NCBI GenBank assembly: GCA_025928735.1
Contig: JAICIW010000135.1
Coordinates: forward strand, 1 to 6,443
Direction: 5' to 3'
DNA length: 6,443 bases
DNA from: Rhodanobacteraceae bacterium
GTDB taxonomy: Bacteria > Pseudomonadota > Gammaproteobacteria > Xanthomonadales > Rhodanobacteraceae
The translations under genes and the position numbers were made by a program. Below are positions 1-5,129 of the stretch, in pieces; the first letter of the stretch is position 1, and each line of letters begins with the position of its first letter. The notes beneath the pieces were generated by a model. That model made no database searches. It saw only the letters and a program-made list of their open reading frames with translations, and was not told the DNA's origin.

Positions 1-1
1 G

Positions 2-2512
2 CGTCTGCGCGAATGGATCGACGCGCACCCCGCGCAACGCGTGCTGATCACCGCCGATTCGGCAGGGCGACGCGAGGCGCTGCTGGAGCAATTGGGTGCG
101 GCGGAGTTGCGACCGCAGGTCGTGGAGGACTGGCAGGAGTTTCTTGCCCGTCATGCCGGCGAAGGCCGGCATCCAGTGTCTTCTCAAACAAAGGCGCTGG
201 GTGACTCGCCGCATCCTGCGGCTCGCCCTTCGGCCATCGGCTCCGCCGATGTTCGCTCCGGCATCCTGCCTCCGCAGCCCGGATCGCCGCTACGCGGCGT
301 CCGGAATGACGATGAGGGAGTGTCCTTTGCCATCACCGTCGCACCACTGGATCGCGGCTTCTCCCTCGTCCAACCGGCGCTTGCCGTCTTCACCGAGCGC
401 GAGTTGGTCGGCGAACGCGCGCGCACCGAACGCAGACGGCGCAAGACCGCCGAGCGCGATCCCGAAGCGATCCTGCGCGATTTGACCGAACTCGAAATCG
501 GCGCGCCGATCGTGCACGTCGATCACGGCGTCGGCCGTTATCTCGGCCTCGTCGCGCTGGACGTCGGGGGGATGCCGGGTGAATTCCTCGCGATCGAATA
601 CGCGCGCGGCGACAAGTTGTACGTGCCGGTCGCGCAGCTTGCACTGGTCAGCCGCTATTCCGGCGCCGACGACGAACACGCGCCCTTGCACTCGCTGGGC
701 GGCGAAAGCTGGGAGCGCGCCAAGCGCAAGGCCGCAGAAAAGGTACGCGACGTCGCCGCCGAGTTGCTGGCGATCCACGCGCAGCGCGCCGCGCGACAGG
801 GCAACGCCATCGATTACGATCGCGCGATGCTGACGCGCTTCGCGGAAGGCTTTCCGTTTGAGGAAACGCCCGACCAGCAGACCGCGATCGATGCCGTGCT
901 GGCCGACCTTGCCGCCCCACAACCGATGGATCGCGTGGTCTGCGGCGACGTCGGCTTCGGCAAGACCGAAGTCGCGCTGCGCGCGGCGGTCGCCGCGGCC
1001 AGCGCCGGCAAGCAGGTCGCCGTACTGGTGCCGACCACCCTGCTTGCCCAGCAGCACTTCGACAACTTCCGCGACCGCCTGGCGGACTTTCCGCTCAAGG
1101 TCGAATTGCTGTCGCGTTTCCGCGCGAAACAGGATGTCGCCGACGCGCTGCAACGGCTCGCCGATGGCAAGCTCGACATCGTGGTCGGCACCCACAAGCT
1201 GTTGCAGTCGGACGTGAAGTTCCGCGACCTCGGCCTCGTGATCGTGGACGAGGAGCACCGCTTCGGCGTCCGCCACAAGGAACAATTGAAGAAACTGCGC
1301 GCGGAAGTGGACCTGCTCACGCTTACCGCAACGCCGATTCCACGCACGCTCAACATGGCGATGAGCGGCATGCGCGATCTTTCCATCATCGCGACGCCAC
1401 CGGCCGCGCGGATGGCGATCAAGACGCTGGTCGCGCAATACGATCCCGCGCTGGTGCGCGAAGCGTTCCAGCGCGAACTCGCGCGCGGCGGACAGGTGTA
1501 TTTCCTGCACAACAGCATCGACACCATCCAGCGCACCGCGCGCGACCTTGCCGAACTGATTCCCGACGCGCGCATCCGCGTCGCGCACGGCCAGATGGGC
1601 GCGCACGAACTGGAACAGGCGATGCTGGATTTCCATCGCCAGCGTTTCAACGTGCTGGTGTGCACCACCATCATCGAATCCGGCATCGACGTGCCGACCG
1701 CCAACACCATCGTGATCGATCGCGCCGACCGCTTCGGTCTCGCCCAATTGCACCAGTTGCGCGGGCGTGTCGGCCGCTCGCATCACCGCGCTTATGCGTA
1801 CCTGATCGTGCCCGACAGGAAGGCCATGACTGCCGATGCGGAAAAGCGCCTCGCGGCACTGGAGTCGTTGGAAGAACTCGGCGCCGGCTTCACGCTCGCG
1901 ACCCACGACATGGAAATCCGCGGCGCCGGTGAACTACTGGGCGAAGCGCAATCCGGCCAGATCGAGGCGATCGGTTTTTCGCTTTACAACGAGCTGCTGG
2001 AACGCGCGGTGCACGCTTTGCGTTCCGGCAAGGTGCCCGATTTCAACCTCGGCGGCGACAGCGGCACCGAGATCGAGCTCCACATGCCGGCGCTGATTCC
2101 GGACGATTACCTGCCCGACGTGCACACGCGCCTCACCCTGTACAAGCGTGTCGCCAGCGCGGGCGACGAGGAAGGCTTGCGCGAACTGCAGGTGGAGATG
2201 ATCGATCGGTTCGGCCTGCTGCCGGCGGCCACCAGGAACCTGTTCGCGATCGCTTCGCTCAAACTGCGCGCGGACGTGCTCGGCATCCGCAAACTCGACC
2301 TCGGCGCGGCCGGCGGGCGCATCACCTTCCGTGCGCAACCCGATGTCGATCCGGCCACCATCATCCGCCTGATCCAGCAGAAACCGCGCGTCTACAAACT
2401 GGATGGGCAGGACAAGTTGCGGATCGCGATGGAACTGCCGGAAGCGGCCGACCGCTTGCGCGTCGCCGGCGAACTGCTGGAGGTATTGTCGGTGCGCAGC
2501 AAGGCCGCATGA
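2..2512 (+). CDS. mfd: Transcription-repair coupling factor Mfd, 5'-truncated by the window edge
   Basis: Mfd is a cytosolic ATP-dependent DNA translocase. It binds stalled RNA polymerase, pushes it off the template and recruits UvrA for nucleotide excision repair. The frame is open from base 2, upstream of the first ATG at 41, so 836 residues are present and the N-terminal UvrB-like part lies outside. In order: the end of the domain before the RNAP-binding module (about 2-460); the CarD-like RNAP-interaction domain with HVDHGVGRYLGL and KLYVPVAQL (about 485-660); Walker A GDVGFGKT (944-967); DEEH box (1247-1258); TATPIPRT (1325-1348); motif VI and the RecG-like translocation motif, LRGRVGRSHHRAYAYL onward (about 1755-1960); and the C-terminal domain starting near PALIPDDYLPDVHTRL (about 2090-2512). 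All helicase motifs look intact, so the enzyme is probably functional. The oddity is a repeat-derived insertion of about 55 codons at 149-313. Without it the length fits E. coli Mfd. Identification is by remembered family similarity. Confidence 0.97.
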   Translation, partial: RLREWIDAHPAQRVLITADSAGRREALLEQLGAAELRPQVVEDWQEFLARHAGEGRHPVSSQTKALGDSPHPAARPSAIGSADVRSGILPPQPGSPLRGVRNDDEGVSFAITVAPLDRGFSLVQPALAVFTERELVGERARTERRRRKTAERDPEAILRDLTELEIGAPIVHVDHGVGRYLGLVALDVGGMPGEFLAIEYARGDKLYVPVAQLALVSRYSGADDEHAPLHSLGGESWERAKRKAAEKVRDVAAELLAIHAQRAARQGNAIDYDRAMLTRFAEGFPFEETPDQQTAIDAVLADLAAPQPMDRVVCGDVGFGKTEVALRAAVAAASAGKQVAVLVPTTLLAQQHFDNFRDRLADFPLKVELLSRFRAKQDVADALQRLADGKLDIVVGTHKLLQSDVKFRDLGLVIVDEEHRFGVRHKEQLKKLRAEVDLLTLTATPIPRTLNMAMSGMRDLSIIATPPAARMAIKTLVAQYDPALVREAFQRELARGGQVYFLHNSIDTIQRTARDLAELIPDARIRVAHGQMGAHELEQAMLDFHRQRFNVLVCTTIIESGIDVPTANTIVIDRADRFGLAQLHQLRGRVGRSHHRAYAYLIVPDRKAMTADAEKRLAALESLEELGAGFTLATHDMEIRGAGELLGEAQSGQIEAIGFSLYNELLERAVHALRSGKVPDFNLGGDSGTEIELHMPALIPDDYLPDVHTRLTLYKRVASAGDEEGLRELQVEMIDRFGLLPAATRNLFAIASLKLRADVLGIRKLDLGAAGGRITFRAQPDVDPATIIRLIQQKPRVYKLDGQDKLRIAMELPEAADRLRVAGELLEVLSVRSKAA
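149..311. repeat. Multi-hairpin palindromic repeat element inserted in frame within mfd
   Basis: The ends are imperfect inverted repeats: CGTCATGCCGG at 149-159 and CCGGAATGACG at 301-311. Between them lies a chain of perfect or near-perfect hairpins: 153-160 with 165-172 (8 bp, GAAG loop); 208-213 with 217-222 (6 bp, TCC loop); 235-241 with 245-251 (7 bp, TCC loop); 260-263 with 267-270 (4 bp, TCC loop); and 279-290 with 294-304 (11 bp, one bulged T). Another frame of the left end reads MPAKAGIQ, a well-known translation signature of dispersed proteobacterial intergenic repeats. In the mfd frame it has no stop and encodes about 55 Gly/Pro/Ser/Arg-rich residues (149-313), which have no counterpart in Mfd as I remember it. 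Flanking residues (RPQVVEDWQEFLA before, VSFAITVAPLDRGF after) join naturally once it is removed. I see no convincing target-site duplication. Exact borders are uncertain by a few bases. Confidence 0.85.
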
Positions 2513-2598
2513 TCGCGCACCATTTTGCGGTCGCGGGCGCCTGGCTGCTGTCGAAACTTGTGTTGACCGCGGATTGCTTGAACGGCGCCTGATCGCAA

Positions 2599-2626
2599 GG
2601 TTCGCTTGACGCAAGCTTCACGAACC
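2599..2626. other. Inverted repeat between mfd and the EF-hand gene
   Basis: GGTTC-GCTTG at 2599-2608 can pair with CAAGC at 2612-2616 and GAACC at 2622-2626. This gives a 10-bp stem with a 3-base loop and a 5-base bulge (2617-2621). It lies 87 bases after the mfd stop and about 64 before the next start. No T-tract follows, so it is a poor intrinsic terminator. It could be an mRNA 3'-end or leader structure, or an operator. The rest of the gap (2513-2689) shows no clear promoter or small gene. Confidence 0.4.
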
Positions 2627-2678
2627 GACGACGGCTGGCGCGGTCTACTGACGTGACGCATGACACTGTCCGGCGCAC

Positions 2679-2685
2679 AAGGAGG
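2679..2685 (+). promoter_or_regulatory. Shine-Dalgarno AAGGAGG for the EF-hand protein
   Basis: A strong AAGGAGG lies 4 bases before ATG 2690 and 10 bases before the in-frame ATG at 2696. It rules out the upstream ATG at 2660 as the main start, because that start would place the site inside the coding region. It leaves 2690 or 2696 open; the two proteins differ by only two residues. Confidence 0.75.
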
Positions 2686-2689
2686 CTCC

Positions 2690-3244
2690 ATGGGTATGCA
2701 ACGTTCGATCCGTCTTTCGCTCGCCAGCGCAATCGCGATGACGCTGTTCGGTGTTGCCGCGGCGGCGACTGCGTCGCCGCAACAAACCACGCAACCGATG
2801 CCGCCACCTCCGCCGACACAGCCGATGCCTCCACCCCCACCGGCGCAGCCCATGCCGCCGCCTCCACCGACGCAACCAACGCCACCCACTCCGCCGGCGC
2901 AACCCATGCCTCCGCCGACGCAGCAGGCGATGCCGGCGCAGCAGCCATCGCAATCATTGCAGTCCGGCACGGGGTTCTATCAGGGCACGGAAACCAGCGC
3001 GCAGTATCCGCTTTCCGACAGCAACGGCGGCACGCTCACGGTGAACGCAGGCATGCCCGAGCAGGTCAAGGATTACGGCCCGCCGCCGTCGTTCACCACG
3101 CTGGACGCCAACCACGACGGCCGCATCAGCCCGGAAGAAGCGCAAGCCTATCCGCCACTGGACAGCGACTTTCTGTACGCCAGTGGTCAGGGCAAGTCGA
3201 TCAGCCGCGGGCAATACCAGAAGTGGGTCCAGAATCAGCATTGA
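2690..3244 (+). CDS. Secreted proline-rich EF-hand protein
   Basis: The product is 184 residues. Residues 1-28 form a signal peptide: arginines at 5 and 8, a hydrophobic core (LASAIAMTLFGVAAAA), and likely cleavage near ATA-S, so export to the periplasm or beyond is inferred. Residues 35-77 are a tandem proline-rich segment, QPMPPPPPT repeated. A Gln/Ser/Gly-rich linker follows. The C-terminus holds a canonical EF-hand calcium loop, DANHDGRISPEE (139-150), with D1, N3, D5, S9 and E12 all present. A second, paired hand at about 164-175 (ASGQGKSISRGQ) keeps the central Ile but has no acidic ligands and looks dead for calcium. Small EF-hand proteins of this sort are common in Lysobacterales; their function is generally unknown and I assign none. 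The gene follows mfd by 177 bases and has its own strong ribosome site, so it is probably a separate unit. Confidence 0.85.
   Translation: MGMQRSIRLSLASAIAMTLFGVAAAATASPQQTTQPMPPPPPTQPMPPPPPAQPMPPPPPTQPTPPTPPAQPMPPPTQQAMPAQQPSQSLQSGTGFYQGTETSAQYPLSDSNGGTLTVNAGMPEQVKDYGPPPSFTTLDANHDGRISPEEAQAYPPLDSDFLYASGQGKSISRGQYQKWVQNQH
2792..2920 (+). repeat. 27-bp tandem coding repeat (about 4.8 copies)
   Basis: Four full 27-bp units start at 2792, 2819, 2846 and 2873, followed by a partial 21-bp unit at 2900-2920. They encode QPMPPPPPT, QPMPPPPPA, QPMPPPPPT, QPTPPTPPA and QPMPPPT. The units differ mostly at third codon positions (CAA/CAG and the four Pro codons), so the array looks old and kept at the protein level rather than freshly expanded. 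It probably forms a stiff polyproline spacer between the signal peptide and the EF-hand domain. Confidence 0.9.
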
Positions 3245-3330
3245 TCGCACGGACAGGCGGCGGGTGATCGCGCTTGCGCGGCCGCCCGGCGCTTGGGCAT
3301 CATGGCGACCTTTCCGACAGGCCGCCATCC

Positions 3331-3804
3331 ATGCCCAATCCGTTATCGTCCGCATCCGTCGTCACGTCCCGCGCCAAGCTGGATGATCTCGACGCGCTGA
3401 CGCTGTTGTTCGATGGCTACCGCGTTTTCTACGAACGGGTTTCCGATCGTGCACTTGCGCGCGCGTTCCTGCAGGCACGCCTGCAGCGCGACGAGTCCGT
3501 CATCTTCATCGCTCGCGACGCGGCGGGTGAAGCGCTCGGCTTCACCCAGTTGTATCCGTCCTTTTCGTCGGTGTCGGCGCACCGCATCTGGGTGCTCAAC
3601 GACCTGTTCGTGGCGGCGGGCGCGCGACATGCTGGCGTGGCGCACGCATTGATGGAGTGCGCTCGCGCGTTCGCCGCGGAAACCGGCGCGCTGCGGCTGG
3701 TACTGGAAACCGCCGAGGACAATCACCCGGCGCAGGCGCTCTATGAGTCACTGGGTTACGTCCGCGAATCAGGCACGCGGCACTATTCGCTGGAACTTGC
3801 CTGA
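3331..3804 (+). CDS. GNAT-family N-acetyltransferase
   Basis: The product is 157 residues, normal for a single-domain GNAT, which moves an acetyl group from acetyl-CoA to an amine. N-terminal KLDDLDALTLLFDGYRVFY (16-34) is the typical first helix. FTQLYPSFSS (71-80) is the central strand. WVLNDLFVAAGARHAGVAHAL (87-107) is motif A, with the pyrophosphate-binding R-H-A-G-V-A turn. NHPAQALYESLGY (131-143) is motif B, with the usual catalytic-type Tyr at 138. The substrate cannot be read from the sequence; close relatives are usually annotated only as GNAT. ATG 3331 is preferred for its length and fit to the family, although no good ribosome site precedes it. A TTG at 3274 in the same frame would add 19 residues that do not look like the family. 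The gene follows the EF-hand gene by 86 bases and converges with the methyltransferase gene. Confidence 0.93.
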   Translation: MPNPLSSASVVTSRAKLDDLDALTLLFDGYRVFYERVSDRALARAFLQARLQRDESVIFIARDAAGEALGFTQLYPSFSSVSAHRIWVLNDLFVAAGARHAGVAHALMECARAFAAETGALRLVLETAEDNHPAQALYESLGYVRESGTRHYSLELA

Positions 3805-3820
3805 GCCGACGCGCGGCTTT
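3804..3820 (+). terminator. Weak hairpin between the convergent stop codons
   Basis: AGCCG at 3804-3808 pairs with CGGCT at 3814-3818 across a 5-base loop, followed by only TTT. It sits exactly between the acetyltransferase and methyltransferase stop codons. The stem is short and the T-run is minimal, so it is a doubtful intrinsic terminator for the + strand and has no T-tract in the other direction. Confidence 0.3.
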
Positions 3821-4488
3821 CAGGGACGCGGCGGCTGGCGCACGCTCGCGATTTGCCGCGAACGCAATCGCTGGTACACGTACACCGTGGCCGGCGGCAG
3901 GTTGCGCGGCGCAAAACCCGCGCGATGCATGCGCAAGCCGAGCGCGTCGCGCTCGTGACGGCGCACCGGGCTGGTCGGGCCGTAGGTGAACTGGATGAAG
4001 CGGCCGCCGTCGCCCAAGGCGGCGAACGCGGCGCGCAGGATGTCGCAGCGCAAACTGCTGCTCATCGACAACATCCCGAGTCCGCTGACGACCGCATCGA
4101 GCTTGCCGCCGGCGAGCAGGCCATGCTCTTCCGCCAGCGTGTCGAGATGGCGCGCGTCCGCGCACGCGACCGCCACGCCGGGAAAACGGTCGCACAGGAA
4201 ATCCGCAAGATCGGGATTGATCTCCACCACCAGCAGTTTCGAGGGCGCAATGCCGGCATCCAGCAATGCCCGCGTGAATACGCCCGTGCCCGCGCCCACT
4301 TCGACCACACGCTCGCAGCCCGGTGGCAGTTGCTCGACCATCAGTCGCGCGAGCTGTCGACCCGAGGGTGTGACCGACGCCATCTTCACCGGGTCGCGCA
4401 TCCATTGCCGCAGGAAGGTGCGGATGGAATGCAGGTCGATGGCGGCTTCGCCGCCATGGCGCGGATCGAGGCTGGGATCGGAACTCAT
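3820..4488 (-). CDS. Class I SAM-dependent methyltransferase, phospholipid N-methyltransferase (PmtA) type
   Basis: The product is 222 residues. FLRQWMRDPVKMASVTPSGR (25-44) is the N-terminal signature of the PmtA / rRNA-dimethylase-like family. Motif I is EVGAGTG (63-69). The acidic residue of motif II is E89 in VVEINPDL, and ADA at 110-112 probably contacts the adenine. DAVVSGLGMLSM (131-142), FIQFTYGPTSPV (164-175) and RNLPPATVYVYQR (195-207) match the bacterial PmtA group, which methylates phosphatidylethanolamine toward phosphatidylcholine at the inner membrane face. Substrate is inferred from family resemblance; lipid A or another amine acceptor, or no lipid role, remains possible. There is no transmembrane segment, as expected for the soluble, membrane-associated type. 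ATG 4488 has no visible Shine-Dalgarno site. It lies 67 bases downstream of the secreted Tyr/Pro-rich gene on the same strand, so co-transcription is possible. Confidence 0.88.
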   Translation of the reverse strand: MSSDPSLDPRHGGEAAIDLHSIRTFLRQWMRDPVKMASVTPSGRQLARLMVEQLPPGCERVVEVGAGTGVFTRALLDAGIAPSKLLVVEINPDLADFLCDRFPGVAVACADARHLDTLAEEHGLLAGGKLDAVVSGLGMLSMSSSLRCDILRAAFAALGDGGRFIQFTYGPTSPVRRHERDALGLRMHRAGFAPRNLPPATVYVYQRLRSRQIASVRQPPRP

Positions 4489-4497
4489 GCGCGCGCA

Positions 4498-4506
4498 GTT
4501 TTAGCA
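4498..4506 (-). promoter_or_regulatory. Possible extended -10 element (TGCTAAAAC) close to the methyltransferase start
   Basis: Reading the - strand, TGC-TAAAAC ends 9 bases before ATG 4488. It resembles an extended -10 (TGnTATAAT, four of six in the hexamer). Initiation about 7 bases downstream would give an almost leaderless mRNA, in keeping with the absence of a ribosome site. No matching -35 is visible at 16-18 bases. Confidence 0.22.
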
Positions 4507-4511
4507 CATCG

Positions 4512-4547
4512 CGCGTACGAGGTTCGTAAACCCGGTCCCGTTACGCG
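4512..4547. other. Nested inverted repeat between the secreted-protein stop and the methyltransferase start
   Basis: CGCGTA (4512-4517) is complementary to TACGCG (4542-4547) and encloses GGTT-CGTA-AACC (4521-4532). It occupies most of the 67-base gap, so an intercistronic RNA structure is conceivable. Such short GC-rich stems are common by chance in this composition, and no T-tract follows on the - strand. Confidence 0.3.
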
Positions 4548-4555
4548 AGCGCGCA

Positions 4556-4930
4556 TCAGTGATGGCGATGGTGGGAATAGCCGCCGCGCCGGTGGTGCCA
4601 ACCGCGATCGCGGTAGTAACTGCCCCGGTAATGGTGATAGCGCGGCGCGTAATAGCCATAACCGTAGTAGGCGGGACGCGGCACGTAATACACGGTTGCG
4701 GGTGCCGGGTAGTACACCGGTGGCGGATAGGCCGGCGCATAGTAGACCGGCGGCGGCGCCAAGTAACCGCAGCGCCAGCAGTTGCCGACGCTGACGCCGA
4801 AGCCCGGCGTCGAAATGCCGATTCCGACACTCACGTGCGAATGCGCGAACGCACCCGGCACGATCAAGAACGATGCCGCGAGCAAGGCGATGGCCAAGCC
4901 TCCACGGCGAAAGAACCCTCGAATGTTCAT
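4556..4930 (-). CDS. Small secreted Tyr/Pro/His-rich protein (PXPV-repeat-like)
   Basis: The product is 124 residues. Residues 1-29 are a strong signal peptide: basic start, hydrophobic LAIALLAASFLIV, and AFA before the cut at H30. The mature protein begins HSHVSVGIGISTPGFGVSVG, then has a CWRC motif (51-54). A low-complexity run of Pro-Val-Tyr-Tyr units follows (PPPVYYAPAYPPPVYY, 59-74), then Tyr/Arg-rich sequence and a His-rich tail, GYSHHRHH (117-124). It resembles the PXPV-repeat and similar envelope proteins of beta- and gammaproteobacteria, whose role is unknown. Metal binding by the His tail and CxxC is a guess from composition. ATG 4930 is chosen because GGAGG precedes it and the signal peptide begins there; the frame extends 18 codons further upstream without support. 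The gene is followed by the methyltransferase gene on the same strand. Confidence 0.82.
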   Translation of the reverse strand: MNIRGFFRRGGLAIALLAASFLIVPGAFAHSHVSVGIGISTPGFGVSVGNCWRCGYLAPPPVYYAPAYPPPVYYPAPATVYYVPRPAYYGYGYYAPRYHHYRGSYYRDRGWHHRRGGYSHHRHH

Positions 4931-4935
4931 GGGTG

Positions 4936-4940
4936 CCTCC
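4936..4940 (-). promoter_or_regulatory. Shine-Dalgarno GGAGG for the Tyr/Pro-rich protein
   Basis: On the - strand GGAGG is followed by five bases (CACCC) and ATG 4930, an ideal spacing. It fixes the start at MNIRGFFRRGG rather than at the longer in-frame ATG at 4984. Confidence 0.8.
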
Positions 4941-4996
4941 AACTCCAGCCCATTCCACATGCTCGTGCGCTCGGACTGAATCACGGCTTAAACCAG

Positions 4997-5015
4997 GTGA
5001 TCATCCCTTGATCAC
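4997..5015. promoter_or_regulatory. Perfect dyad GTGATCA-N5-TGATCAC upstream of the Tyr/Pro-rich gene
   Basis: A perfect 7-bp inverted repeat with a TCCCT spacer lies 67-85 bases upstream of ATG 4930. The size and symmetry fit a dimeric regulator's operator. It does not fit the CRP/Clp spacing (TGTGA-N6-TCACA) or the FNR site. Next to it, GGCTTAAACC (4985-4994) is a second near-palindrome. As a hairpin it lacks a T-tract on either strand. The regulator is unknown, and I could not identify -35/-10 boxes confidently. Confidence 0.45.
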
Positions 5016-5070
5016 TGCATCACGGATCCGGCGTGTAAATGGAACACGCGAACTTCGTGAACATCAGAAC

Positions 5071-5084
5071 GGCCATCCGTGGCC
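5071..5084 (-). terminator. Possible terminator hairpin downstream of rlmKL
   Basis: GGCCA-CGGA-TGGCC on the - strand is a perfect 5-bp stem with a 4-base loop, starting 45 bases after the rlmKL stop. It is followed by the moderately T-rich GTTCTGATGTT rather than a true T-run. Weak intrinsic termination is possible; Rho-dependent ending is equally plausible. Confidence 0.3.
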
Positions 5085-5129
5085 TGACTTTCGACAACAG
5101 CCGCTGCGCCCGGAGACCGGGAGGTGCAT

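Noticed and set aside
149..311. The repeat as a sign that mfd is a pseudogene
   Set aside because: There is no stop or frameshift, and all downstream RNAP-binding and helicase motifs are intact.
136..331. Possible target-site duplication flanking the mfd repeat (GGAGTTTCTTGCC at 136-148 versus GGAGTGTCCTTTGCC at 317-331)
   Set aside because: The match needs gaps and a mismatch and does not abut the element on the right side; probably coincidence.
96..485. A small + strand frame containing the MPAKAGIQ signature
   Set aside because: This is the familiar spurious translation of the dispersed repeat in the wrong frame, lying inside mfd.
814..1710. A second long - strand frame (298 codons) inside mfd
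   Set aside because: Ser/Arg/Ala-rich shadow of conserved codons, with no family resemblance or start signal.
290..1906. A 538-codon open frame on the - strand opposite mfd
   Set aside because: It lies antisense to clearly conserved Mfd sequence, has a low-complexity Arg/Ala/Val/Asp-rich translation with no recognisable domain, and is the kind of long shadow frame expected in high-GC DNA.
2563..2591. TTGACC as a -35 box for the EF-hand gene
   Set aside because: No -10-like sequence occurs at 16-18 bases downstream (the bases there are GC-rich).
3596..4507. A 303-codon - strand frame overlapping the methyltransferase and acetyltransferase genes
   Set aside because: The frame at 3820-4488 matches the PmtA family motif by motif; this one is Arg/Ala-rich and overlaps two real genes.
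3853..4794. A 313-codon + strand frame opposite the methyltransferase and Tyr/Pro-rich genes
   Set aside because: Antisense to two supported genes, composition-driven, no domain.
4997..5015. The GTGATCA dyad as a CRP/Clp site
   Set aside because: The half-site spacing and the missing outer T/A bases do not fit TGTGA-N6-TCACA.
5031..5049. GCGTGT-N7-ACACGC as a terminator
   Set aside because: Six-base stem with a 7-base loop and no T-run on either strand; likely chance, though it could extend the structured region after rlmKL.
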